DNA of 49,672 nucleotides from an uncultured Aquabacterium sp. (GTDB lineage: Bacteria; Pseudomonadota; Gammaproteobacteria; Burkholderiales; Burkholderiaceae_C): NCBI GenBank assembly GCA_937864045.1, contig CALMIF010000128.1, forward strand, positions 1 to 49,672. Direction: 5' to 3'. The translations under genes and the position numbers were made by a program. This document shows positions 16,668-25,013 of this stretch, piece by piece (the stretch's first letter is position 1; each line of letters opens with the position of its first letter). The notes beneath the pieces are model-generated. The model saw only the letters and a program-made list of their open reading frames with translations, did no database searches and was not told where the DNA came from.

Positions 16668-17888
16668 ATGGCTTCCCTGACCGACTTCGACATCCGTGGC
16701 TTCACGCTGGCTGGCGCGCCGCCGGCCTTCATCGACGACCCGTATCCGTTCCACGCCGCGCTGCGCACGCACAGCCCGGTGCATCCGATCGGCCCGGGCC
16801 AGTGGCTGCTCACGCGGCACGACGACGTGTCGGCGGTCTACCGCGCGCCGCAGGCCAAGTCGGACAAGCGGCGCGAGTTCGCACCCAGGTTCGGCCCCGG
16901 CACGCCGCTGTTCGAGCACCACACGACCAGCCTGGTGTTCAACGACGCGCCGCTGCACACCCGCGTGCGCCGGCTGCTGATGGGTGCGCTGAACCAGCGG
17001 GCGATCACGCGCATGGAAGCCGGCGTCGCAGCCCTGGTGCAGCGCCTGCTCGACCGCATGGCCGATGAACCCGCGCCCGACCTGATTGCCCACTTCGCGG
17101 CCGAGATCCCGGTCGAGGTGATCGGCAACCTGCTGGACGTTCCGGCCGCCCACCGCGCACCGCTGCGGGCCTGGTCGCTGGCCATCCTGTCGGCGCTGGA
17201 GCCGGCGCCCTCGGCCGCCGTGCTGACCCGCGGCCATGCGGCGGTCACCGACTTCTGCGCCCAGCTGCGCGAGATCGTGGCCCACCGCCGCGCCCACCCC
17301 GGCGATCCCGAGGCCGACGTGCTGACGCGGCTGATCCAGGGCGAGCACGACGGCGAGAAGCTCGGCGAGACCGAGCTGCTGCACAACTGCATCTTTTTGC
17401 TGAACGCCGGCCACGAGACTACGACCAACTTGATCGGCAACGGCGTGCATGCGCTGCTGACCCAGCGCGCAGCGTGGGAGCGCCTGGTGGCCGAGCCGGC
17501 CCTGCTGCCTACCGCGGTGGAAGAACTGCTGCGCTTCGAAAGCCCGCTGCAGCTGAACAACCGCCAGCTCGATGCGCCGCTCACCTTGCGTGACGTGACC
17601 CTGCCGGCCGGCGACTTCATCACCCTGGGCATCGGCGCGGCCAACCACGACCCGGCGGTGTTCCACCAGCCCGGCGTGCTGGACCTGGCGCGCAAGCCCA
17701 ACCACCACCTCGCCTTCGGCCACGGCGCGCATGCCTGCGCCGGCATGAACGTGGCGCGGCTGGAAGCGCGCATCGCGCTGGCCGCGCTGGCAGCGCGTTA
17801 TCCCAAGCTGGACCTGGCCGGCCCGCCGGTGCGCGACCGGCGGGTGCGCTTTCGGGGGTTCTCGGCGCTGCCGGTGCGGCTGGGATAG
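16668..17888 (+). CDS. Cytochrome P450
   Basis: 406-aa soluble bacterial P450. The haem signature HLAFGHGAHACAGMN places the thiolate ligand at Cys357; the I-helix oxygen-binding motif is LLNAGHETTTNL; the ExxR motif is in EELLRFESPLQ. The start at ATG 16668 gives the normal N-terminus (DIRGFTLAGAPPAFIDDPYPF). No ferredoxin or ferredoxin reductase gene is nearby, so it must use partners encoded elsewhere. The sequence does not reveal a substrate. Confidence 0.95.
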   Translation: MASLTDFDIRGFTLAGAPPAFIDDPYPFHAALRTHSPVHPIGPGQWLLTRHDDVSAVYRAPQAKSDKRREFAPRFGPGTPLFEHHTTSLVFNDAPLHTRVRRLLMGALNQRAITRMEAGVAALVQRLLDRMADEPAPDLIAHFAAEIPVEVIGNLLDVPAAHRAPLRAWSLAILSALEPAPSAAVLTRGHAAVTDFCAQLREIVAHRRAHPGDPEADVLTRLIQGEHDGEKLGETELLHNCIFLLNAGHETTTNLIGNGVHALLTQRAAWERLVAEPALLPTAVEELLRFESPLQLNNRQLDAPLTLRDVTLPAGDFITLGIGAANHDPAVFHQPGVLDLARKPNHHLAFGHGAHACAGMNVARLEARIALAALAARYPKLDLAGPPVRDRRVRFRGFSALPVRLG

Positions 17889-18021
17889 CGCAAGGCGATA
17901 GCGGGCAGAGACCGCCTGTGGCGAAGCCTAAGCTGGCACCGCCGGCGCAACGAGCAAGACCTTCGCCAAGCTCAGATGCCACCACAATCTGCGCGCACCT
18001 ATCAATCAGGAGACCGACGAC

Positions 18022-19116
18022 ATGGCGCTGTACTTGCTGAAACCTGTGATGTGGAACAGCGCCGGCTACCAGCGCCCGGCAGGCGATGCCTCAGCACCGA
18101 AGAGCTACCCAGGCCAGCACGGTTTTGGCCATGAGGAGTGGAACAACTCGCCGCGCTTGGTCTTTGAGGAGCAGGGCCAGCGCTTGCGCGCGTTCCATAT
18201 CGAAGGCATCAAGCAGGCCCCAGTGGCGGCACATGCAGGGCGCATCGTGGTGTTCATGATTGCGTCCCACGACCGGCTGCAGCAACTCGTGGGCGTGGCG
18301 GCGAACGCCCTGCACTTGGGTGGCGAAGACCAGTTGGCCGAGCGACAAAGGATTGCCGCGCGGCTCAAGGTGCGCGACATGTGGCGCGACGCGTGGCAAT
18401 TGCCGGGCGTGCAGCGCCGCTTCGATGGCGACCGGCAAGCCCTTCGGACACACTTTGCCCAGACCGGGCATTGGGTGCCGAACTGGATCTGCCCTGCCGA
18501 CACGTTCTTCTGGCCGGACAATCCGGTCACCTTGGTCGCTTCGCAGGTCACGGGCAAGTCCGTCCTGCCGCGCATGTTTAACAGCTACCAAGCCATCGAC
18601 GACGCCGCGGCCGGCACCATCATGAGCAGCGTGCCGGAGTCTGATCGCACGGCAGCGTGGCGCCGGGTCCTGGATGCCATCCGAAGCGCACCAGACGTCC
18701 TGCCCATGGCCGACTTCCCTCCACCGGCGACGCGGGCAACCACGCGCCTAGCAGAAATCCTCAGTCGGATCGGGCAAGGTGGATTCCGCAGCGCGTTGCT
18801 GACCCGATGGGGCGGCGGATGCGCCGTTACCGACCTTTTCTGCCCCGAACTGCTGCGAGCTTCCCATATCAAGCCCTGGGCAAGCAGCAGCCCACAGGAG
18901 CGGCTCGACCCGGACAACGGCCTGCTGCTGGCGGCGCACCTGGACGCCCTGTTTGATCGGGGACTGATCAGCTTCGACGACAACGGCGAAATGCTGATTT
19001 CAGACCGACTGCCTGCGTCCGAGCGCCGCCACCTCCGGTTGCCGAGCCCTCTGCGCATCGCCCCAACTGCTGCTATGAAGCAGTACCTGGCGATTCACCG
19101 CCAGACCCTCAGATGA
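18022..19116 (+). CDS. HNH endonuclease with uncharacterised N-terminal domain
   Basis: 364 aa, preceded by AGGAGA. The C-terminal third (about 255-335) is an HNH_2-like nuclease: FRSALLTRWGGGCAVTD, then LLRASHIKPWA, LDPDNGLLLAAHLDALFD and GLISFDDNG, supplying the His and Asn of the fold. The first 170 residues (WNSAGYQRPAG, YPGQHGFGHEEWNN, then VFMIASHDR) are not a domain I can name and could be a DNA or base-modification reader, as in type IV restriction enzymes. Two sampled 60-base rows are 60 % G+C, well under the neighbours, which suggests recent transfer. It overlaps the convergent ligase gene by 8 bp and has no methylase partner. Confidence 0.82.
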   Translation: MALYLLKPVMWNSAGYQRPAGDASAPKSYPGQHGFGHEEWNNSPRLVFEEQGQRLRAFHIEGIKQAPVAAHAGRIVVFMIASHDRLQQLVGVAANALHLGGEDQLAERQRIAARLKVRDMWRDAWQLPGVQRRFDGDRQALRTHFAQTGHWVPNWICPADTFFWPDNPVTLVASQVTGKSVLPRMFNSYQAIDDAAAGTIMSSVPESDRTAAWRRVLDAIRSAPDVLPMADFPPPATRATTRLAEILSRIGQGGFRSALLTRWGGGCAVTDLFCPELLRASHIKPWASSSPQERLDPDNGLLLAAHLDALFDRGLISFDDNGEMLISDRLPASERRHLRLPSPLRIAPTAAMKQYLAIHRQTLR

Positions 19117-20656
19117 GCTTCGAGGCGTGGCCCGCCCAATAGCGGTCCTTCAGCAGGCGCTTGTAGAGCTTGCCGGTCGGGTGGCGCGGCAATTCGGCTT
19201 CGAAGTCGACCGACTTGGGGCACTTGATCGGTGACAGGTGCGCCCGGCAGTAGGCGATCAGCTCGGCCTCCAGCGCCGGGCCGGCGTCGGCCATGCTGCG
19301 CGGCTGCACCACGGCCTTCACTTCCTCGCCGAACTCTTCATTCGGCACGCCCAGCACCGCCACGTCGGCCACCTGGGGGTGGTTGATCAGCACGTTCTCG
19401 GCCTCCTGCGGGTAGATGTTCACCCCGCCGGAAATGATCATGTAGGCCTTGCGGTCGGTGAGGAACAGGTAGCCCTCGGCGTCGACATAGCCCACGTCGC
19501 CCAGCGTGGTCCAGCCCTTGGGGTGGGTGCTGCTGGCGGTCTTGGCGGCGTCGTTGTGGTACGCGAAGGGCCGGCCGTTGGCGAAGTAGATGGTGCCGCT
19601 CTGGCCGGGCGGCAGCTCCTCGAAGGTCTCGTCGTCGCAGATCTTCAGGTCGCCCACCACCGCCTTGCCCACGGTGCCGGGGTGCGTCAGCCACTGCTGG
19701 CTGTTGACCATGGTGACGCCGTTGCCCTCGGTGCCGGCGTAGTACTCCCAGATCACCGGGCCCCACCAGGCGATCATCTGGCGCTTGACTTCCACCGGGC
19801 AGGGCGCGGCGGCGTGGATGGCCACGCGCAGCGACGACAGGTCGTACTTCCGGCGCGTCTCCTCCGGCAGCTTGAGCATGCGCACGAACATCGTGGGCAC
19901 CAGCTGGGTGTGGGTGATGCGGTGCTGCTGCACCAGCTGCAGGTAGCGCTCGGGGTCGAAGTGCTCCATCACCACCACCGTGCCGCCCAGGCGCTGCACG
20001 CCCAGGGTGTAGCGCAAGGGTGCGGCGTGGTAGAGCGGTGCGGGCGACAGGTAGACCGTCTGCGCCGACACGCCGTAGAGGTTGACCATGATGTCGGTCA
20101 TCGGGCTGGCGGCGTCGATCTCGGTGGTCTGCGGCGGCACGAACACCCCCTTGGGCCGGCCGGTGGTGCCGCTGGAATACAGCATGTCGCCGCCCGCCTG
20201 CTCGTCGGCGATGCGCTCGGCGGGCTGGGCGGCCACCGCGTCTTCGTAGGACGTCCAGCCGGCGATAGCGCCGTCGAGCATCAGCCAGTGCGCCACGCCC
20301 GGGCAGGCCGCGGGCAGCGGCGCCACCGACTTGGTCATCGCCTTGGTCGCGATCACGGCCTTCGCGGCGCAGTCCTGCACGATGTAGCTGACCTCGCCAT
20401 CGGTCAGGCGGGTGCTCATCGCGGTGTAGATCAGGCCGGCGCGGTGCGCGCCCCAGCAGATCTCGAAGTAGCGCGGGTGGTTCTCCAGCATCAGCGCGAT
20501 GTGGTCGCCCGCCTTCAGGCCCAGCGCGCGGAACAGCTGCGCCACGCGGTTGCTGCCGTCCTCCAGCTGGCGGTAGGTCACGGTCACGCCGGTGTCGGCC
20601 ATCACCAGGGCCGGCTTGTCTGGCGTGGTGCGGGCGTGGTGGAGCGGATGCAGCAT
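19109..20656 (-). CDS. Acyl-CoA synthetase (AMP-binding)
   Basis: 515-aa ATP-dependent acid-CoA ligase. The P-loop-like motif is YSSGTTGRPKGV; the adenylate motif is YYAGTEGNG; the hinge and C-terminal motifs are LGDVGYVDAEGYLFLTDR, MIISGGVNIYP and the catalytic Lys region LPRHPTGKLYKRLL. It is close to fatty/aromatic acid FadD-like ligases. As the last gene of the minus-strand arm of the catabolic island it probably activates the imported acid before beta-oxidation. The acid is not identifiable from sequence. Confidence 0.93.
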   Translation of the reverse strand: MLHPLHHARTTPDKPALVMADTGVTVTYRQLEDGSNRVAQLFRALGLKAGDHIALMLENHPRYFEICWGAHRAGLIYTAMSTRLTDGEVSYIVQDCAAKAVIATKAMTKSVAPLPAACPGVAHWLMLDGAIAGWTSYEDAVAAQPAERIADEQAGGDMLYSSGTTGRPKGVFVPPQTTEIDAASPMTDIMVNLYGVSAQTVYLSPAPLYHAAPLRYTLGVQRLGGTVVVMEHFDPERYLQLVQQHRITHTQLVPTMFVRMLKLPEETRRKYDLSSLRVAIHAAAPCPVEVKRQMIAWWGPVIWEYYAGTEGNGVTMVNSQQWLTHPGTVGKAVVGDLKICDDETFEELPPGQSGTIYFANGRPFAYHNDAAKTASSTHPKGWTTLGDVGYVDAEGYLFLTDRKAYMIISGGVNIYPQEAENVLINHPQVADVAVLGVPNEEFGEEVKAVVQPRSMADAGPALEAELIAYCRAHLSPIKCPKSVDFEAELPRHPTGKLYKRLLKDRYWAGHASKLI

Positions 20657-20750
20657 CGGGGCGGTCCTCGAAGGTGGCAGATCAGGGGTCGGCGCACTCT
20701 AGGCTGGCGATCCGGGCCGCCGCTGCATTGCAGGTGACAGTGGACGCCGA

Positions 20751-21134
20751 TCAGTCGCTGATCAGCGCCGGGTCGATCATCCGCAGCCGGTGGTCGACGT
20801 AGTAGCCGCCGTGCTCGGTGTACTGCAGGAAGCCGCGCCGGCACTGCGGGCAGCACCAGACCGTGGCGCGGTTGTACGGCGCATGCCGCACGGCCACTGG
20901 CGCCCGCGGATGCCAGGTGTCCATGCCCGGCTCCAGGCGCTCGTCGTAGATCGGCTCGTCGATGGCTGGATCACGCAGGGTGCCCACGGCCACCAGCTGC
21001 GGCGGGCCCAGCGGCACGCCCACCGACTCCCAGCTGTCGCAGCGCAGCGCGGCGCAGTGCGGGCAGCCGTCGACCGGCCCGACAGCGGTGCGCAGCGTGT
21101 CGGCGGTCAGCAGCGGCAGCGGGGGCTGGTCCAT
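20751..21134 (-). CDS. Small two-CxxC (zinc-ribbon-like) protein, unknown
   Basis: 127 aa from ATG 21134, only 4 bp after the stop of the Bug receptor gene, so co-translation is likely. Two cysteine pairs, CPHC near residue 25 and CCPQC near residue 97, could bind one metal. Between them are aromatic/proline-rich segments (DTWHPRAPVAVRHAPYN). There is no signal peptide or membrane helix. I do not recognise the family. Its place between a substrate receptor and an acyl-CoA ligase suggests a role in the same pathway. Confidence 0.66.
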   Translation of the reverse strand: MDQPPLPLLTADTLRTAVGPVDGCPHCAALRCDSWESVGVPLGPPQLVAVGTLRDPAIDEPIYDERLEPGMDTWHPRAPVAVRHAPYNRATVWCCPQCRRGFLQYTEHGGYYVDHRLRMIDPALISD

Positions 21135-21138
21135 GGAC

Positions 21139-22134
21139 TCAATCCGCCTGGATGCCGTTGTCGCGCACCACCTTGCCCCAGGTGTCGAGCTGGCGGTCGA
21201 CGAAGGCTTGCGCCTGCGCCGGCGTGCCGGTGTTGACGCTGATGCCCTGCTGCGCCAGCTTGGCCGCCACCTCGGGGTTCTGCAGCGCCTTGTTGATCTC
21301 GGCATTCATGCGCGCCACCAGGACGGGCGCCATCTTGGCCGACGCGATCACCGCCCACCAGGCGGGCGCGTCGAAGTTCTTGAAGCCCTGCTCGGCCAGC
21401 GTGGGTACGTCGGGCAGCGACGGGTGGCGCTGGGCGGTGGTGACGGCCAGCGGACGGATGCGCTTGCTGTCGATGTGCGGCTTGGCGACGAAGACCGAGC
21501 CGATGGACAGCGGCACATGGCCGGCGATGGCGTCCTGCATCAGCGGGCCGCCGCCCTTGTAGGGCACATGCACGACGTCCAGCCCGGCACCCTTGGCCAG
21601 CAAGGTCATCGCCAGGTGGCCCAGGCTGCCGTTGCCGATGGTGCCGTAGTTGACGCCCTTGCCACCCGGCTTGGCCGCCGCGGCCACGTCGGCAAAGCTC
21701 TTGTACGGCAGGTCGGCATGGGCGCTGATGACCATGGGCGCGGTGCCCAGCAGGGCCACGGTGGCCAGGTCGCGCCGGGTGTCGAACGGCAGCTTGGGCT
21801 GCAGCGCCGGGTTCACGCCGTGGGTGTCGAAGACCACGCCGAACTGGCTGCCGTCGGCCGGGCCACGGGCCACCTCGCCGGTGCCGATGGCACCCGAGGC
21901 GCGGCCCTTGTTGTCGACGATGACCGGCACGCCCAGTTGCTGCTGCAGCGCCGGCTGCAGGATGCGCGCCACCTGGTCGACCGAGCCGCCGGGCGGAAAC
22001 ACCGCGATCAGCCGCACCGGGCCGGGCGTGGGCCAGGCCTGGGCTTGCGCCGCGACAGGCAACAGCGGCAGGCCGGCCAGCAGCAGGCTGGCGGCGGTTT
22101 GCAGGGTGCAACGGCGGCTGGAGCAGGACGGCAT
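21139..22134 (-). CDS. Bug/TctC-family periplasmic substrate receptor
   Basis: 331 aa from ATG 22134 with a Cys-containing leader and signal peptide (LQTAASLLLAGLPLLPVAAQAQA). Family hallmarks: VRLIAVFPPGGSVDQVAR, VPVIVDNKGRASGAIG, LPYKSFADV, VHVPYKGGGPLMQDAIAGHV and HPSLPDVPTLAEQG. These proteins bind carboxylates for tripartite tricarboxylate transporters or act as orphan sensors. No TctA or TctB gene is nearby. It lies within the minus-strand catabolic arm, so its ligand is probably the acid processed by the surrounding genes. The Bug paralogue at 27540 is across the divergent promoter. Confidence 0.92.
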   Translation of the reverse strand: MPSCSSRRCTLQTAASLLLAGLPLLPVAAQAQAWPTPGPVRLIAVFPPGGSVDQVARILQPALQQQLGVPVIVDNKGRASGAIGTGEVARGPADGSQFGVVFDTHGVNPALQPKLPFDTRRDLATVALLGTAPMVISAHADLPYKSFADVAAAAKPGGKGVNYGTIGNGSLGHLAMTLLAKGAGLDVVHVPYKGGGPLMQDAIAGHVPLSIGSVFVAKPHIDSKRIRPLAVTTAQRHPSLPDVPTLAEQGFKNFDAPAWWAVIASAKMAPVLVARMNAEINKALQNPEVAAKLAQQGISVNTGTPAQAQAFVDRQLDTWGKVVRDNGIQAD

Positions 22135-22242
22135 GGCGCGGCTGGTGGTGGCGACCGCCGCAGTGTGACCGCAAGGCCGGTGCCACCGGCTGCGGAAAGC
22201 CCGCACAGGGTGATCCCGGGTGAGCGCGGGATCAGCGGCGGG

Positions 22243-23082
22243 TCAGCGCCCGCGCCCGGCCTGCAACGCCGCCCACTGCGCGGGGCTCCACTGCAGCAGG
22301 TCTTCGGCGCCGGAGGTGCGCAGGTGCGCGCCGCCGTCGATCGTGACCATCTCGCCGTTGATGTAACCGGCCTGCGGGCTGACCAGGTAGGCCGCCAGGT
22401 CGGCCAGCTCGTCGGGCCGGCCGACGCGGCCACTGGGGTTCAGCGGCGCCCGTGCCTGGCTGGCGCCACGCTCGCCGGGGTTGAGCTGGCGGTTGCTGCC
22501 CTCGGTGGGAAACGGCCCCGGCGCAATGGCCACCAGGCGGATGCCGTGCGGCCCCCATTCCACCGCCAGGCTGCGGGTCATCGCCAGCAGGCCCGACTTG
22601 GCCATCGCCGACGGCACGGTGTAGGCCCGGCCGGTCAGCGTGCTGGTCGACAGGATGCTGAGCACCACGCCCGGCCGGCCGCTGGCTATCCACCGCTTGC
22701 CCAGCGCCAGCGTGCCGTACATCGCGCCGTGCAGCGTGGGCGCCAGGATGGCGTCGGCGGCGCGGGCCGACAGCGTCTCGGTGCGGGCGATGAAGCTGGC
22801 GGCGGCGTTGTTGACGAGCACGTCGATGGGCGCCCGTGCCCAGGCGGCGTCGACCATCGCCTCGACCGCAGCGGCGTCGCGCACATCGCAGATGGCGGTG
22901 TCGACCTGCGCGCCGGCCCCACGCAGGCGGGCGGCGGTGGCGTCGAGCACCGCCGCACGCCGCCCGCACAGCAGCAGGCTGGCGCCGAGTTCACCAAAGC
23001 GCTCGGCCATCGCGGCGCCCAGGCCGCTGCCGCCGCCGGTGATCAGGATGCGCCGGCCGGCGAGCAGGCCGGGCTGGAACAT
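22243..23082 (-). CDS. SDR of the 2,4-dienoyl-CoA reductase type
   Basis: 279-aa short-chain dehydrogenase/reductase with TGGGSGLGAAMA (NADP binding) and VNNAAASFIA. The usual Tyr-x-x-x-Lys is replaced by Ser-Ala-Met-Ala-Lys in VPSAMAKSGLLAM, exactly the pattern of mitochondrial/peroxisomal-type 2,4-dienoyl-CoA reductases. The following AVEWGPHGIRLVAIAPGP, the INGEMVTIDGG end and a C-terminal tail with W..AQW also fit. It would reduce a double bond in an unsaturated acyl-CoA using NADPH. It lies 3 bp after the enoyl-CoA hydratase stop, in the same operon. Confidence 0.87.
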   Translation of the reverse strand: MFQPGLLAGRRILITGGGSGLGAAMAERFGELGASLLLCGRRAAVLDATAARLRGAGAQVDTAICDVRDAAAVEAMVDAAWARAPIDVLVNNAAASFIARTETLSARAADAILAPTLHGAMYGTLALGKRWIASGRPGVVLSILSTSTLTGRAYTVPSAMAKSGLLAMTRSLAVEWGPHGIRLVAIAPGPFPTEGSNRQLNPGERGASQARAPLNPSGRVGRPDELADLAAYLVSPQAGYINGEMVTIDGGAHLRTSGAEDLLQWSPAQWAALQAGRGR

Positions 23083-23085
23083 CGC

Positions 23086-23868
23086 TCAGCGCCCCTGGAA
23101 GTTGGGCTCGCGGCGGGCGGCCATTGCGGCCACGCCTTCCTTGAAGTCCTCGGTCTTGAACTGGGCGTTCTGCTGCTCGCTCTCGCGGGCCACCGCCAGC
23201 CGGATGGCCTCGACCAGGCCCTGGCGCAGGGTGTCGCGGGTGCCCTGCACCGCCAGCGGGGCCGAGACGGCGATCTCGCGGGCCAGCTTCTGCGCCTCGG
23301 CGCGCACCTGGTCCTGCGGCACCAGCAGGTCGGCCAGGCCCATGTCGACGGCCTCGGCGCCGTTGATGCGGCGGCCGGTGTAGAACAGCAGGGCCGCCTT
23401 CTGCACGCCCACCAGGCGCGGCAGCGTGGCCGACAGGCCGAAGCCGGGGTGGAAGCCCAGGCGGTTGAAGTTGGCCGAGAACTTGGCCTCGGCGCAGGTG
23501 ACGCGGAAATCCGCCACCAGGGCCACGCCCAGGCCGCCGCCGATGGCCGGGCCCTGCACCGCGGCGACCACCGGCTTGCGGCAGGCGAACATGCGGATCG
23601 CCTGGTCGTAGATCGGGTTCAGCGCGCGCGGGCTGCGCTGCGGCGGCGTGGCGTCGCGGTTGCTGAAGTCGGCGCCGGCGCAGAAGCTGCTGCCCTGCGC
23701 CGCCAGCACGATGGCATGGCAGTTCGGGTCGGCCTCCAGGTCCTCGAAGGCGTCGGCCAGGGTGGTGATCAGCGGAATGGTGAAGAAGTTGTGCGGCGGC
23801 TTGCACATCTCCACCGTCGCCACCTTGCCGTCGAACGTGACCTGCACGTCGGTGTATTGACTGGACAT
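23086..23868 (-). CDS. Enoyl-CoA hydratase family protein
   Basis: 260-aa crotonase with a strong AGGAGA site before ATG 23868. Oxyanion-hole segments are SSFCAGADFSN and GPAIGGGLGVALVADFRV. The catalytic region reads FSANFNRLGFHPGFGLSATLPRLVG, where the first catalytic Glu position is not a glutamate, as in many isomerase-like members. The C-terminus (AARREPNFQGR) is typical. It is co-transcribed with the dehydrogenases upstream and the SDR downstream, so it likely carries out the hydration or isomerisation step of the island's beta-oxidation. Confidence 0.9.
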   Translation of the reverse strand: MSSQYTDVQVTFDGKVATVEMCKPPHNFFTIPLITTLADAFEDLEADPNCHAIVLAAQGSSFCAGADFSNRDATPPQRSPRALNPIYDQAIRMFACRKPVVAAVQGPAIGGGLGVALVADFRVTCAEAKFSANFNRLGFHPGFGLSATLPRLVGVQKAALLFYTGRRINGAEAVDMGLADLLVPQDQVRAEAQKLAREIAVSAPLAVQGTRDTLRQGLVEAIRLAVARESEQQNAQFKTEDFKEGVAAMAARREPNFQGR

Positions 23869-23927
23869 TCGTCGTCTCCTGCGCGTGGCCGCAGCCGGTG
23901 CGCGTTAGTTCGTTTTCAAGAGGCTGG

Positions 23928-25013
23928 TCACAGGGTCTTGCCTGTGACGCCGGCCCAGAAGCCCGCCGAGCGCGCAGCAATCGCTGCCCGGCCCAGTTCG
24001 ACCGCCCAGACCGCGTCGCTGCCGAACTCGGCGCGCCAGGCCCACAGCCGGCGGGTGGCGAAGTGCAGCGCGTGCTCGTGGGTGAAGCCGATGGCGCCGT
24101 GCACCTGGTGGGCGATGCTGGTGCCACGGGTGGCGGCCTCGCCGGTGCGCACCTTGGCCACCGCGGTGGAGAAGTGCGTGGCGGCGCAGCTGCCCTGCGC
24201 ACCGCCGGGGCAATCGGCCATGGCCACCAGCGCGGCCACGCGGGCGGCCGCCACGTCACCGGCCATCAGCGCCAGCTGCTGCTGGATCGCCTGGTACTTG
24301 CCCAGCGGCTTGCCGAACTGCACCCGCTCGCCGGCATAGCGCACCGCCTGCTCCAGCGCCGATTCCAGCGCGCCGACCAGCATCGCGCTGCGCGCCGCGG
24401 CGCCCAGCGTCCACGCCGGGCGGGCCAGCGGCAGCGGGTTGGCCGCCATGGCCTGCAGACGGGCACGGTCCAGCACCAGCGTGTCCGACGGCAGGCCGGC
24501 ATGGTTGGCATGCGGCTGCACGGTCACGCCGGCGGCCTTCAGGTCGAGCAGCGCCAGACGGCCATCGGCCAGCGACACCAGCGCCGCCGACGCGTGCCGC
24601 GCCCAGGGCACGTGGTGCGCCGTTCCGGTGACGGTGGCGTCGGCACCGCTGCCGCTCACGGTGAAGGCATTGCCCTCGCCCTGCTCGATCAAGGTCAGCG
24701 GCCCATCGGGCAAGGCGAAGCCGGCCAGCGATGCCAGCTGCGCCGCCACCATGGTCTCGGCCAGCGGCAGCGGCACCTGCCAGTAACCCAGGCCGCGCAG
24801 CAGCGGCCAGGCGGCGGTCCAGCCCTCGCCAAAGCCGCCGGCCGCCTCGGTGGCCAGCAGCAGGTGGAAGCCGCTGTCGGTGACCTGCTGCCACAGCGCG
24901 GCGTCCCACTCGCCCGCTTCGGCGCGCAGCCGGCGGTCCTTGTCGACCTGGGTGGAGAACAGCTTGGCGGCGCTGTCCTCGATCAGCGCGTCTTGCATGG
25001 TGTCGGTGCTCAT
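23928..25013 (-). CDS. Acyl-CoA dehydrogenase, small partner subunit
   Basis: 361 aa, shorter and more diverged than the companion upstream. C-terminal family marks remain: YAGERVQFGKPLGKYQAIQQQL and AHQVHGAIGFTHEHALH. The N-terminal domain (FHLLLATEAAGGFGEGW) is shortened and the FAD/substrate loop is weak. Its ATG overlaps the upstream dehydrogenase stop by 4 bp (ATGA), implying balanced production. Such pairs form hetero-oligomeric dehydrogenases, for example in steroid side-chain catabolism; that analogy is my inference. The probable reaction is alpha,beta-desaturation of a bulky or branched acyl-CoA. Confidence 0.88.
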   Translation of the reverse strand: MSTDTMQDALIEDSAAKLFSTQVDKDRRLRAEAGEWDAALWQQVTDSGFHLLLATEAAGGFGEGWTAAWPLLRGLGYWQVPLPLAETMVAAQLASLAGFALPDGPLTLIEQGEGNAFTVSGSGADATVTGTAHHVPWARHASAALVSLADGRLALLDLKAAGVTVQPHANHAGLPSDTLVLDRARLQAMAANPLPLARPAWTLGAAARSAMLVGALESALEQAVRYAGERVQFGKPLGKYQAIQQQLALMAGDVAAARVAALVAMADCPGGAQGSCAATHFSTAVAKVRTGEAATRGTSIAHQVHGAIGFTHEHALHFATRRLWAWRAEFGSDAVWAVELGRAAIAARSAGFWAGVTGKTL

